A stretch of DNA of 64,000 nt, taken from positions 63,574,001 to 63,638,000 of the forward strand of contig NC_080588.1 in assembly GCF_029962835.1 (NCBI RefSeq). The letters are read 5' to 3'. Position numbers and translations under genes: made by a program. The notes under the pieces are model-generated. The model was given only the letters and a program-made list of their open reading frames with translations. It made no database searches and had not been told where the DNA came from. This document shows, piece by piece, positions 24,301 through 35,213 of this stretch (its first letter is position 1; the number at the start of each line of letters is the position of its first letter). The DNA comes from Magnolia sinica (taxonomy: Eukaryota; Streptophyta; Magnoliopsida; Magnoliales; Magnoliaceae).

Positions 24301-26485
24301 ACATTTAACCAACATTGCCCCCAAGGAATGGCCCATATAAAGCCTAACATACAGTGGACTCATGGCCTCACACTAGGGCTAAATATACAACACCATGGGC
24401 CTCACTCAAGAGCTTAATACACATCGCGATGGGCCTCACTCATGGGCCACATATACATCAAGTGTGTCGTATCTCACGGGTCTAATATACATCGCAGTGG
24501 GCTGCTCCCACTGACCTAATATACATCAAGTCGGGCCTCACCATATGGGCCAGAAATATATCACAATGGGCCACGTCCCATGGGCCTCGAATACATCACA
24601 ATGGGCCTCGACAATTGGAATCGGTCAATAATCGGAATCAGCAAATCGGTCACATCAATCGAAATCAGCAATTGGTCATAATAAACGGCCTCGATCGCTA
24701 ATCGGCAATTGGTCAAGCCAATCAAAATCGGCAATCGGCCACGACAATCGGAATCGATCGATATTCGGAATCGGCAATCGGTCATGTCAATCAGAAATCG
24801 GCAATCGGTCACGATAATCGGCCTCAATCGCTGATCGACAATCGGCCACGACAATTGGAATTGATCGATAATCGGAATCGGCAAATCGGTCACGTCAATC
24901 GGAAATCGGCAATCGGTCACGATAATCGGCCTCGATCGCTAATCGGCAATCGGCCATGACAATTGGAATCGGTCAATAATCGGAATTGGCAAATCGGTCA
25001 CGTCAATCGGAATCGGCAATCGGTCATGATAAACGGCCTCGATCGCTAATCGGTCAAGTCAATCGGAATTGGCAATCGGTCATGATAATCGGAATTGGCA
25101 AATCGGTCACGTCAATCGAAAATCGGCAATCGGCCTCGATCACTAATCGGCAATTGGCCACGACAATTGGAATTGGTCAATAATCGGAATTGGCAAATCG
25201 ATCACGATAATCAGGGTCGATAATTAGCGTCGGCCTTGATAATCGGCACCGATAATCAGTAGATAAACAAAGCGGGGTCCATAGATGTTCAGCCGATCAA
25301 CCATAGTATAAAGATCGACACTCAGCCATGGTTATATCAAATCCGATACAAGAGTCATCCGTCTACGGCGAATGGGGACCACTTATTTGGGTTAACCCAC
25401 GAAGAGAATGGGCCTAACAAGGCCTAAGGGAAGGTCACAATGAGGACGTCTAACCATCATTGCCCCTCAATGTGGACATCTAACCAACATTGCTCCCAAG
25501 GAGTGGCCCACATAAGGGATTTATACGCAACGCAGCGGCTATACATGCATCACATTGGGCCTCACATACATCGCATTGGGCTTCATACGAGGGCCTCAAG
25601 TGTATTACAATGGGCCCCGCTCATGGGCCTTGAATATCAAGTGGGTCGCATTACATGGGCCGCATTATATGGGCCGCACTAATGGGTCCAATACACCCCA
25701 CAAGAGTCACAGATACAACTCAATGGACCACGCCAAAGAGGGCCATGAATACACAACAGGTGGGCCCTACACCTGGGCCTCAAATACATCATATGGGCCT
25801 CATCACACGGGCCTCAAATACACAATAGGCGGGCCTCAAATATACATCACAAGTGGGCCTACTCATCATAGCTGGGCCTACCAACGGTCCAGCCAAAGGA
25901 CAGTCTGGATAACATACACATCACGATGGGTCCCACTAAGATGTGGGTGAGAGCTTGGATTACATCTAAAATCATTTCAATAGTGGCAGGTGCAACATGT
26001 GTATCACTATACACTATTATTCTATTGAGCACATGACGCACCAGTGATGATCAACACCGCCCAAACATTTTCCATGGAATCAGCACTGTCCAAACATTGT
26101 CCATGTAAATCAGCACTATCCAAACATTGTCCAACACCGTCCAAACACTCTGGACGGTGTGGAATGAAACATACATAGAGGTGGGGTCCACAGCACTGTC
26201 CAAAGGTGGTCCAGCACCGTCCAGACATTTTGGACGGTGTGGATCAAAATATACACCATGGAGGGATGCACAGATTTTTGCAGATGTCAATACAGCGGCT
26301 AAATAGCCGGTGGGTTCCCACCGTCCAGATGGACCGTGAGATGAAACACATATACGGTGGGTCCCATAAAATCTGGTGACGTCTCACTAGTAGCCATATA
26401 GCTGGTGTAAAATGCACCAGCCAATCTGTTTCTAACAAGTGGGTCCCACATGGGGCCACCATGATTTAATAATATTATTATATTA

Positions 26486-26535
<50 letters not shown>

Positions 26536-27022
26536 TTAAAACAAATCCCACCAGCGTCCAGAGATGGACCGCTGGATGAAATACAAACATTGGTGTGGCC
26601 CACCGTCCAAGCAATGGACGGTGGGGATCCACACGTGCAAACATGGTGAGGTCCACCGCGATATGAACGGCGTGGATGTACACCACACATCATGGTCAGG
26701 GCCCACTTGGCTTGTTGACGTTTGCAGCTGCCAGCTGCATGTGCTGGCCACCGTCCATCAGACGGATCGGCTGTATGAAAACAGATGGACGGTGTGGGAT
26801 ACAGATACATCACGGTGTTTCCACATGCATGTGGGTCCCACATGCTACTGTGCAACATTTAAAAAAAATACATATATTACGGTGTGGCCACAGATGCAAG
26901 GTATGGATATAACACGTACCACACGATCAGACCCATTGATCTCAGCGGTCCAATTCAAAGAGGTGGGTCCCACGTGGGGCCCACCATAAAATAATATTAA
27001 ATTATATATTATAATACATATA

Positions 27023-27053
<31 letters not shown>

Positions 27054-27523
27054 GGAAAGAGGGGGGCTCCAGCGTCAGCGTCCAGGCTTGGACAGCCTAG
27101 ATGCAAGACATATGCATCTCGTGTGGGCCGTACGTGCCATCAAGGTGGGACCCACCGTCCAGGGGTTTGGACAGTGGATGCAACACATTATCAAGGTGGG
27201 CCATGGAGAGGGGGCCCACGTCAGGTGAACAACGTAGATATACAACACAAGCATCAAGGTCGCTCCCAGCTGGGCTGGACAGCTGGATTGAATACAAACA
27301 TTAAAGGGGCCCACCGTCCCTGGAAGATGGACAGTGTGGACAAATCATATACATCAGGGGCCCCACAGAACTTGCAGCCCTCAATACATTAGCTGTATCC
27401 CACCGTCCAAGGTCTGGACGGTGAGGATGATGCACATACATCGTTGTGGGGTCCACAACCCACGTCCAGGGACTAGACGTCCTCGACTTACTGATCAGGT
27501 GGGCCGCATCATCACCAACCAAA

Positions 27524-27562
<39 letters not shown>

Positions 27563-27833
27563 CTCCGCTACTATGAGCTCCCTCTAGGAGCTACAATGCA
27601 TACATTAAGATGGGTCCCACCAATGTGGGCCCCTAAATCACAAAAAGATAAATACAAGATCACCCACCTTAGGATCTTCTTCTTCATTCTTCCACCAACG
27701 CGTTGTAGAGTTTTAAGGGAACAAGATTCAACGGTTGAGATCGATTTTAGAGGTTGGGATTGGGTGATAGGAAGGTGGGCCACACATGGCTTCTCCATGG
27801 AAGCCATGGACGATTCTTCTCTTGGGGTTGCTT

Positions 27834-27885
<52 letters not shown>

Positions 27886-30800
27886 GGGAGAGGAGTGATG
27901 GGAGAGAGGGATGGTGAGTGATGGGTAGGTGTACTTGGTTGTAAGAGAGTGTTGACTTTAGGGGAGGGGTGGTTGTACTTGAGGATGGGGTGTGAGGTGA
28001 TGGGAGTACTTTGATTGATTGATGGATTGATGTGACATTTTGTAGAGATTTTCTCGGAATTGCAACGTGCGGTATTTTTTCTTGAACTGGACGCGGGCCC
28101 ACGTCTCCTGGCCCGGGTATCCCCTCGGTGCGCGAGACGCGGCGTTGGAACCGCAGCGACGGCGTGGTCGCTAGGGTGCAAGTCTCGGGTCGAGCCGACT
28201 GTTAAATACGGGATACGACTCAAGATCGCGCGCAAATGTCGATAACAGATCGCGGGTCGTCGAAATTCGACTGGAAGGACCGCGGAAGCCCACGAAACGG
28301 TACGAGCTAGGACACAGGTCTTACATGTGATATTTCTATATGAAACTTTAAATTAGTGATTTGACACAATATGGGAAAACAATTTATTGAGTCTTTAAGA
28401 GTTTAGACATTTTGAAGAATCCTTTTAGACTTTCAATCATTTCATTCTCTTGGTAATGTTCCTCTCTATTTATTTAGATTTTTGGTACTAGTAAGGTTTA
28501 CAATGTAACACAACTAGGGATCGAACCCTGGACCATTCACACACACTACACTGTCTCTACCAGCTGTAAGACAATCTTTGTCTTCAATTTGCAGTCAAAA
28601 TTTTCAACTTAAAGCTTAGGTGATGACTTTATCAAATTCTTCGAAGTAATAAAATGAACACATTTAGCTTGATTTTTATCAAAAATAATGCAGATTTTTT
28701 TTTTTTGTAGTAATATATTTAAAAATCATCTACACATGATGATGTGGAATGATGAAATAATAAATATTTGATCATATCCTATTCTTTTATATTTCTATGA
28801 ATATTATTTCAAGAACTTTCAATATTTTGTGAAAAAGATTATAAAAATCCAATGATTTTTTAGTTGCAATTTACAAGTTACTATTTCAATCTTCTTAATG
28901 TTTTACAATTTGATTAGACTTTCAAAACACTGCATGGAATAAAAAAGAAAAGAAAAGAGGGGGTCTCCTTGTTGGCAATGTTGTCCGTATTGGTAATAGT
29001 GGTGATGTATCGGTAATGGTGGTGGTAACGGTCACCACCATTACTGATACGGGTATTGGCCATAACGGCTGATACGGGGGCATAATGATCGTAATGACCA
29101 CCATAACCACGACAGTAACGGTTAAAGAAAAAAAAATGCCCGAAATTTATTGGAAAAATATTTAGAAAATCTAGAATAATGTAAATATTTTAAATATGTA
29201 TTCATTTTTTTAACATGTTTATGGCAGCGTAACAGTCCACTCTTTAGTGAGAGTGTTGTATTGGTTGTCTGGTGAATTTCTGACTATGGTTATATGTCTC
29301 TAATGTTTACACATCACAATCAAGTATTAAAACTAGAAATTGGAAAAAAAGGCATAAATACCACCTTTTTTTTTTTTTGTTGAAAAAATGGCCCTAGGAG
29401 CTTTTATTCGCTCAAATCGCTTCAATTTGCGGTTTTAATCCTAAAAACTATAGTAAGAGTAGTCAAAATCTATTGTAGAGTGATTTAGGAGAGTTTTTGA
29501 AATGAGAAAAGTGAAAAAATGAAGAGAAAAATGGATTTAAATAGAAAAAAGTAGTCGCTTTTCGACCGTTACGGGGGTAACGGTCGTTATGCCCTGCAAC
29601 GGACGTTACAGCCCCCGTAACAGCTGAAACGGTCCCAAAAAAATAACTGCCCCATTTCAACCCCATATCGTGTAACGGTCACACCCATTACTTGGACATA
29701 TCGGCCTTTACGGTTGTATCGTAATGGATCCTGTAACGGACGTTACAGCCCCCATAACAGCCAAAACGGTCCCAAAAAACTAACTGCCCCATTTCAGCCC
29801 CGTATCGCATAACGGTCACAGCCGTTACTTAAACATATCGGCCTTTATGGTTGTATCATAACGGATATGGAACACCTTGCTTGTTGGATAGCATTTAATG
29901 CTCCGTTAATCGGTCCTTTAGATTGCATTAAGACATTGCCCCGTAGAATTATTTCATATATATGATATATTTCTTCAGATACACCCATGTATCTCAATGT
30001 GGGCATATCCAATTGACAGTAGGGGCAGCAATGGGTTAGATTGGCCATGGGTTAAATGACCCAACTTGCCTCAAAGGCGGTTTGAAACCAAGCTAAATGG
30101 GTAGCAGGTTAGACTTGGCCTAGAATGTGGCCCATTTTGAGTAAATGGGTCCTGCGTGGGTTGAACCCTACCTAATCCAACCCACTTATATAATTATCAT
30201 TAGAATGGGCTAGATGATCGGCTTGAGTTGACCCAAAACCTGAAACAAAATACTATAAGATAAGTATAGATACATTTGCTGTATTTTATGTATGTATGTA
30301 GGTGGGTGGGTATGTATGTATGTATTTATCCATTAATTGTGGTGGTGCCAGGAATACCTTGAACCCCATATTCCATTCTTAAACATGAGTCAGATCATGC
30401 TAGGTCGGGTCAAGTTGGTTGAGCCCAACCTGATTAGAGCTAAATGGGTGGGGTTAGGTTGGGCCTCGGTTTGATGAATTTTAAGTCGGTTAGATCACGC
30501 CACAGGGTGATGGGTTGCAGCTTAGGTGCAGGCCAGAATTCTTGGCCTGTTTAGTAAATGGGTTAGGCTCGGTCTGATCTAACCTGACTGTACTTGACCA
30601 TATGGTCGAGTTAGGGTCATCCTAATCCTTTTAATCCACCCTAATCCTTTGAAAACAATGCTTTTGATCCCATACTTACCTGGATACAAGCAGCAATGTA
30701 TAATGCAACTATGGATCAGAAACGTTATGTGCCATAGTAGTATCTCTATTATTATTTATAAAACACTTCTGCATTTATCCTTGTTATGAAGATCTCAACA

Positions 30801-33293
30801 TATGCTGTTATGTGCAGGTGACCTTTCATGCACATTAGAAGTTCAAAGAGCTATACCTGCGCTGAAGAAAGTATATGGCGATAGCATGAATAAAGTTTTG
30901 CATGTGGGCCCTGATACATGCACTGTGGTCTCTAAACTGTTGAAAGAAGAGGATACTGAAGCGTGGGGTGTGGAACCGTATGACATAGAGGATGCTGACA
31001 GTACTTGCAAGAGTCTTATCCGCAAGGGCATCGTGCGTGTGGCTGATATCAAGTTTCCTCTACCTTACAAGCCCAAATCATTTTCGCTTGTTATTGTGTC
31101 GGATGCATTGGATTACTTGTCTCCGAAATACCTTAACAAGACTCTTCCAGAATTGGCAAGAGTATCCATGGATGGATTGGTTATTTTTGCTGGTAATTTC
31201 CTGAACAAACTCATGGGTGCATTTGGATGCAAAATCTAATCGAACTGCATTAACTAGTCAAAGAATGTATAAATGACCAAATCGCAGTTACCTTTGTATA
31301 TTGAGGGATCAGACTCCAGATTCAATTCTTTCAAGTTTGACTTAAGAGGAAAGTAAATGTACTTTGACTGATACAGTATGAATACTAGGAAGCATAGTTT
31401 CAAAACTCGACATGAATAGATTTGATCAAGACTGAAAAAACTTGATTTGGTCATGAATCAGTCAAGACTCATTTAAGTCTTGCTTAGTGTTGTCATATGC
31501 GATCTCATATGTGCTCATGCGCATGTCATTTTGACAGTATATACCACATGCCATAGTGGCATATGTGGTTTTGTGAGGGTTGGGTATTATGTGGTCACAC
31601 AAATATGAGATCGCATATGCGGTGGTATAATCTCCCATCAAGATCACATCAATAAAATTTCTAGTTTAAATTATCTCTGTTCAAAATCACATCGATAATA
31701 TTTCTATGTTGTTGTTTTTTCCCCACATTTTTTGGTATATACATTCACTTGAGTACTTGTTAGTTGACTCTTTTTTTTAGTCCAATAGTCTAATAGGTGT
31801 AATAAATACAACAAAATTTTAATGAAATTGGTAATAATACTTAAAAAAAAAACTATTTCCTACACGTAATATTTTTACATAATCTTTTTTTTTTTCCATA
31901 TATTTTTTACCTTTTTTTTTTTTCAAAATAGTGTTAAATATTTAATTTGGCCTGATATTGGCCTTCGGGACTCGTAATAACTCACCGAATGACTTTCGAG
32001 CCAAGTTCTCAAGTTTTAAAAGATTGCTAGGAATCCTTATGCAATAATTCCATGTGCATTAATTTCAAGTTCACAATTCAGTTCACTTATGGATTCAAGC
32101 CTTTTAATTTCATATGCGAAACGTATGCATCAGTTCATTGAGCTGAATCAATGTCTTCAGAATATATAGGATTCTCATTCTAGTGTTAAATATATTCCAG
32201 TTTCTTTATCTATTTGATGTAGAAAAAGGTGAGTAATATTCGTTAGTTTTCATTGCCTTCCCATTTTCTAATGCAGGTAATCCAGGTCAGCAGAGAACTA
32301 AAGCTACAGAGGCATCCAAATTTGGAAAGCCAGTGAGTGCTGCAACTCAAAAGATTGGGATTTAAAAAAAAATAATAAAAAATTTAAAAATAATTTTCCA
32401 TGTGGGATACAGTACTTCAGATCCTTTAGAGAGATGCTAAGGCAATTTACAGCACACATGCCAACATGAGACATTGTGTGAGACTCAGACCATTCATCAG
32501 TTGGTGCTCACAGTAAACATGCCAGACCCAGACATCAGGTTGCTCCGCTCATTAGGTGGGTCATTTGTAGAAGAAAATGGATGGTTACATAAAGCTTCAA
32601 TGATCTGTATTCTCTGTGGCCCACCTGATTTGTTGGACCAGGGCATGTTCAGTGCACCCACCCGATGCATGCAGAGATCTTGCATAAGTGTGCTGCATTG
32701 GCATATGTGCTGCCAATCCTCATGAATCGCCTAGCATTTCTGAATCATTACTTGCCTAGAAAACAATACCATGTAACAAACCATTGCATAACTCTCCCTC
32801 CTTTCTGTATCCTTGGTTCCAGGAAATCACTGCCCTTGCTAATGGTTTGAACACTTCGTTTAACTTGGGCAGCGGATAGTGATTTCTCAGTTGCTTCATG
32901 GACAAAGCTGCCTTTCTCATGTATTGGAGATTATTTCGCCCTCTTGCTGAATATATTTTGATCACCATATACATATATATGGATAAAACTTTCCTAGTTC
33001 TGACTTCAGAGTAGCCTCGGGGTGCTTGAATCACGTAGAATCTCAGAACGCTAGTTTGCAGTATAAAATCATACAATTTTCAGGTTACTATTACGAATTC
33101 CCATGCCCATAATGCCGTTTTGGAATTTATTTTGAAGGCCAAATTGCGGAACACCTCTTGGTGGATACGGTACTTCATTCAGACAGGCCTAGAAGAGAAT
33201 GAGATCACCTCCAAGAAGTTCGAGCAGGCGGCAAGCAAGATATCGTACAGCCCAAGCTGCCAGATTTTTCATCTCAGCAGCACGTACCATTGA
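21258..33293 (+). CDS. CGR3: pectin methyltransferase, CGR2/CGR3-like (cotton Golgi-related)
   Basis: Six coding exons (21258-21380, 21972-22011, 22295-22330, 30818-31192, 32277-32332, 33138-33293) join with intact phase at every GT..AG junction to give 786 nt, 261 residues plus TGA. The product resembles plant CGR2/CGR3, Golgi methyltransferases that methyl-esterify homogalacturonan. Residues 1-30 form a basic cytosolic tail (MSRRPVNPNRR). About 31-52 form the single signal anchor, spanning the exon 1/2 junction. The methyltransferase domain fills the lumenal part: the segment around KVLHVGPDTCTVVSKLL is the SAM-binding first motif, followed by WGVEPYDIEDAD, ADIKFPLPY and LVIVSDALDYLSPKYL. 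The C-terminus (SWWIRYF, KKFEQAA, CQIFHL) also matches the family, ending in SSTYH. The start codon is the first ATG after the leader acceptor and gives the canonical MSRRP N-terminus. Length is normal, around 260. No break was found, so the gene looks intact despite an 8.5-kb intron full of transposons. CGR2 versus CGR3 cannot be decided from this window. Confidence 0.93.
21497..21770. mobile_element. foldback element in CGR-like intron 1
   Basis: Intron 1 is 21381-21971. AAAACTCTCCCATTGGACA near 21586 and its inverted counterpart TATTGGAGGAGAGTTTTGG near 21715 form a hairpin, with CCTAGCCAT and ATGGCTAGG between them. It is a small non-coding inverted-repeat element whose outer boundaries are approximate. 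Confidence 0.5.
21972..22011 (+). CDS. CGR3: CGR-like coding exon 2
   Basis: A 40-nt exon after the acceptor ATTTTCAG encodes GAFLLIAYSLSGS plus one base. It completes the hydrophobic anchor. The donor is CAG|GTTCGT in phase 1. Confidence 0.85.
22295..22330 (+). CDS. CGR3: CGR-like coding exon 3 (36 nt)
   Basis: A micro-exon after the acceptor GTGATAG encodes GKDREALIKVG in the short stem between anchor and catalytic domain. The donor is GAG|GTAAAC. It enters and leaves in phase 1, so skipping it would keep the frame. It is the least conserved exon and so the least certain by homology. Confidence 0.75.
24605..25265. repeat. AATCGG-rich minisatellite
   Basis: A degenerate array is built from words such as AATCGGCAATCGGTCACG, GATAATCGGCCTCGATCGCT and GGTCAATAATCGGAAT. 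Higher-order units of roughly 100-130 bp are visible. Open frames on both strands merely translate it. Confidence 0.85.
25947..26110. repeat. partial relative of the 11-12 kb foldback arm
   Basis: The segment with GAGCTTGGATTACATCTAAA, CTATTGAGCACATGACGC and ATTGTCCATGTAAATCAGCA matches the right arm at about 11868-12055, with divergence. It shows the foldback family is repetitive and once inserted, or was captured, inside this LTR. Confidence 0.7.
26490..26535. repeat. (TTA)n microsatellite
   Basis: About 15 consecutive trinucleotide units, read as TTA or ATT, lie inside the intronic solo LTR. Confidence 0.9.
27023..27053. repeat. (TA)n microsatellite
   Basis: An AT dinucleotide run interrupted by a single G, inside the intronic solo LTR. 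Confidence 0.85.
27526..27558. repeat. (GA)n microsatellite
   Basis: About 16 GA units, the first of two GA runs within 350 bp in the intronic solo LTR. Confidence 0.9.
27836..27880. repeat. (GA)n microsatellite
   Basis: About 22 uninterrupted GA units. Open frames spanning it (both strands, 27446-28235) are artefacts of the repeat. Confidence 0.9.
28495..28580 (-). repeat. possible tRNA-derived SINE head
   Basis: On the minus strand, GCTGGTAGAGACAGTG resembles an A box and GGTTCGATCCC matches the polymerase III B box, about 35 nt apart. There is no cloverleaf-quality tRNA and the body and tail of a SINE are not delimited. It may equally be a decayed tRNA-like fragment. Confidence 0.35.
28976..29879. 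mobile_element. non-autonomous hAT-like element in CGR-like intron 3
   Basis: The left end reads CAATGTTGTCCGTATTGGTA and the right end, reversed, reads CAAGGTGTTCCATATCCGTT. An exact 8-bp duplication, CTTGTTGG, lies at 28968-28975 and 29880-29887. Internal GTAACGGTC/GGCCGTTAC-type words recur. No transposase frame is present. An 8-bp duplication fits hAT elements. The same terminal word and duplication length occur at 59023-62835. Confidence 0.7.
30024..30660. repeat. GGGTTGGGCC-rich repeat upstream of exon 4
   Basis: A stretch rich in GGGTTAGG, CCCAACC and GGGTCAAG words begins GTAGGGGCAGCAATGGG, similar to the outer element of the TBL intron (TAGGGGTGGCAATGGG at 58257). It is probably a copy of that inverted-repeat family, but the right end is not clear. 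Confidence 0.4.
30818..31192 (+). CDS. CGR3: CGR-like coding exon 4 (main catalytic exon)
   Basis: This 375-nt exon follows the acceptor ATGTGCAG and encodes the conserved core from GDLSCTLEVQRAIP through LVIFAG. It includes the SAM-binding VGPDTC region and the VSDALDYLSPKYLNKT segment. The donor is GCTG|GTAATT in phase 1. An ATG-initiated frame from 30802 to 31239 over this region reads through both splice sites and is not the true protein. Confidence 0.93.
32277..32332 (+). CDS. CGR3: CGR-like coding exon 5
   Basis: This exon follows the acceptor TAATGCAG and encodes (G)NPGQQRTKATEASKFGKP. NPGQQ and SKFG are family-conserved. The donor is CCA|GTGAGT in phase 0. Intron 4 (31193-32276) contains a palindromic ATATGCGATCTCATATG-rich patch at 31490-31640. 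Confidence 0.9.
33138..33293 (+). CDS. CGR3: CGR-like coding exon 6 and stop
   Basis: This exon follows the acceptor TTTTGAAG and encodes AKLRNTSWWIRYF through CQIFHLSSTYH, then TGA at 33291-33293. The WW, EENE, KKFEQAA and CQIFHL words match the C-terminus of CGR proteins. Confidence 0.9.
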   Translation, partial: AKLRNTSWWIRYFIQTGLEENEITSKKFEQAASKISYSPSCQIFHLSSTYH

Positions 33294-35213
33294 TTCCCAG
33301 CACGTCCTGGAAGTTCCTGACAAGAAAACAGCCACAAGCTTTTTCTGGGTTGTGTCTGGAAACGCATCCTGTCTGGTAAAAATTCAATTCAGTTGATGAG
33401 ATCCACATCTGTCAGTTATCGTTATTGTGTTCTAACCATAATCAGGGTTGGCTGATATTCATTGATTGAAATTTTATTTAGTTAGTATCAAATGGATTTG
33501 GTGTATCCATGGAAGAAAAAACGGCTCTTGGGTATATTGGGAGAATTTGTCATTGGTTGGCCTAGTTGTAGGAACTTGCGTCAAAGTAATATGTATTCAA
33601 TTTTTGCTTCAATCAAGTGAGCATCATTTTATGTTAGTTCAGGTTTTATCTACAGTGGTGGAATGGAATTCAAAAACCATAATTATTACCCATGTCAGGG
33701 ATTGTCCCTCTTGACATGGGATAAGATTAATGCCATGCTTTGTTGATAATCCGGCGGCACATTGAATGAATATACCCACCATCATTTGAAATTACTGAGA
33801 ATAACACGTGTTATATCTAAACCGTTCATTTGTTTTGTAACCTCATTTTTAGGCCCAAGGTAGATCCAAAACTTATGTGGCCCCAAAGAAGTTTTCAACG
33901 GTAAGTATTCAATCCCCATTGCTTTCTATGGTGGGGTCCACTTGAGCTTTAGATTTACCTGATTTTTTGGCCCATGCTCTAAAATAATCTCGAAAAAATG
34001 TGTGCTATGTGTGGATATAGCCCACACATCATGGTGGGACCTACACAACTTGCTAACATTGAGTGAAATTGGCATGGGACCCAATGCAATTCCATCTAAT
34101 CTAATTCCAAGCTTTTCCATTCTTCCCAAACATGGAGTGGAATTGGCACAGTACCAGATGAATCCCATCCCACCTAATCCTTTCTAATCCCACTGCCCAA
34201 ACAGGCCCTAAAGGAGCTTGCATTTTCAGTTTGTGCAGGTGGGGTCCATGGTTCATATGATGTAAGTCATGGATGTGATTGTCCCATACCGGATGGTTCG
34301 GGGACCAAAACTCTCCTAGATGGGAAAATCCTGATTCTTCAATTGGTGCTGTGAATAAATGTAATGAAAAAAAGGAGTTAAGATTTGATGGTCAGGATCT
34401 TTCAATTTTGGGGGCTTTTTTTGCATGGGCCATACACTGCCTAAGGGAGTGTTGTTGCACTGCCTCTGTGATTCAACTGTGCTGAGCGGAGGGAGCCCAA
34501 CTCCTGGTTTTCCGTGGTCCCAATCCAAGCCCAAACAGACCCATGCTAGGCCCCGGCCTGGCTAGATATTTAAAACTTGAGGCCCAAGCTTGGTTGATGC
34601 CCAACACGGGCCTAGCACAATAGGCCCAAGCTCAAGTAGCCTGAAAAAGGTTGAGCCTGGGTGGGACCCAAAAATTAACAAAATTCCATTTCCCACTTAA
34701 TATTCCTAATCTATCCATTGATCAAGCGAACTATGGAACTGCATTTGGTTCCTTGCAAATTCCATCACCGAAATGATGAGATTGGGTGGAATGGAATTGC
34801 ATTTGATCCCATGCAGAATATAAGGTTGATTTTGAAATCCACTGCACCTGTGGGCCTTGCATCGATGCATGGGTTTTATCCATGTGGTCCATCCATATGC
34901 ATCCTTTACATGTAACATTTGAGTTGTATACTCGAGCAAATGACTGACATCAGTTGTGTATCTGGTCTGTTAATTGCAGTTCCATAGTCCACCAAACAGG
35001 GATTTTGCTGAATATGTGGCGCTTTTAGGATGGTCAAAATACCATGGTATCTTCACACATGCAATCATTGTACAACAATGGTGTTAATCCAGTCTAATGC
35101 AATTTCAAACCATTTAATCCTGTAGACCAAATAGGCCGACATTTTAGATAACAAATCCAACAGTCTACACTCAAGAAAGATTGATTGTCTAATGGAGGAT
35201 TAGAATGTCATAT
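33294..35213. other. 3' flank of the CGR-like gene, repeat fragments
   Basis: The 3'UTR should begin here, but I saw no decisive polyadenylation signal. The segment 33740-34215 ends CCCAAACAGGCCCTAA, like the right end of a Tourist-type MITE, without a matching left end. The segment 34520-34690 is GGCCCAAGC-rich repeat. No gene was seen. Confidence 0.5.

Larger units (their letters stand above)
23505..28325. mobile_element. 4.8-kb solo LTR inside CGR-like intron 3
   Basis: The unit begins TGTCACGCCTCAAACCCGG and ends GGTCTTACA. It is flanked by the exact 5-bp duplication TGTGA at 23500-23504 and 28326-28330. There is no primer-binding site, gag or pol within it, and the first hundred bases do not recur near the end, so it is one LTR and not a short complete element. 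At 4,821 bp it is very long for an LTR. The middle is filled with low-complexity DNA: the AATCGG minisatellite, GGGCCYCA-rich arrays with ATATACATCAC spacers (24360-25900), GGACGGTG-rich hairpin units, and TTA, TA and GA microsatellites. The last 250 bp are CpG-rich. Terminal words place it with the TGTMAYRCC gypsy class, probably Del/Tekay-like, by inference. Confidence 0.75.

Noticed and set aside
24561..25183. CRISPR-like regular repeats or a repetitive protein gene
   Set aside because: The AATCGG words are degenerate and run without unique spacers, on plant DNA inside a solo LTR. Open frames exist on both strands, as expected of a stop-poor repeat.
27446..28235. Open frames of 124-162 codons on both strands
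   Set aside because: They consist largely of a GA/CT microsatellite translated as Arg-Glu or Ser-Leu, with no domain and no gene structure.
28495..28580. A functional tRNA gene
   Set aside because: A- and B-box-like words are present, but the arms do not fold into a standard cloverleaf by eye and there is no anticodon stem that I could defend.
30802..31239. CGR exon 4 as a stand-alone 145-residue gene
   Set aside because: Its ends are intronic. The core begins and stops exactly at consensus splice sites, and the missing N- and C-terminal parts are found in phase in the other exons.
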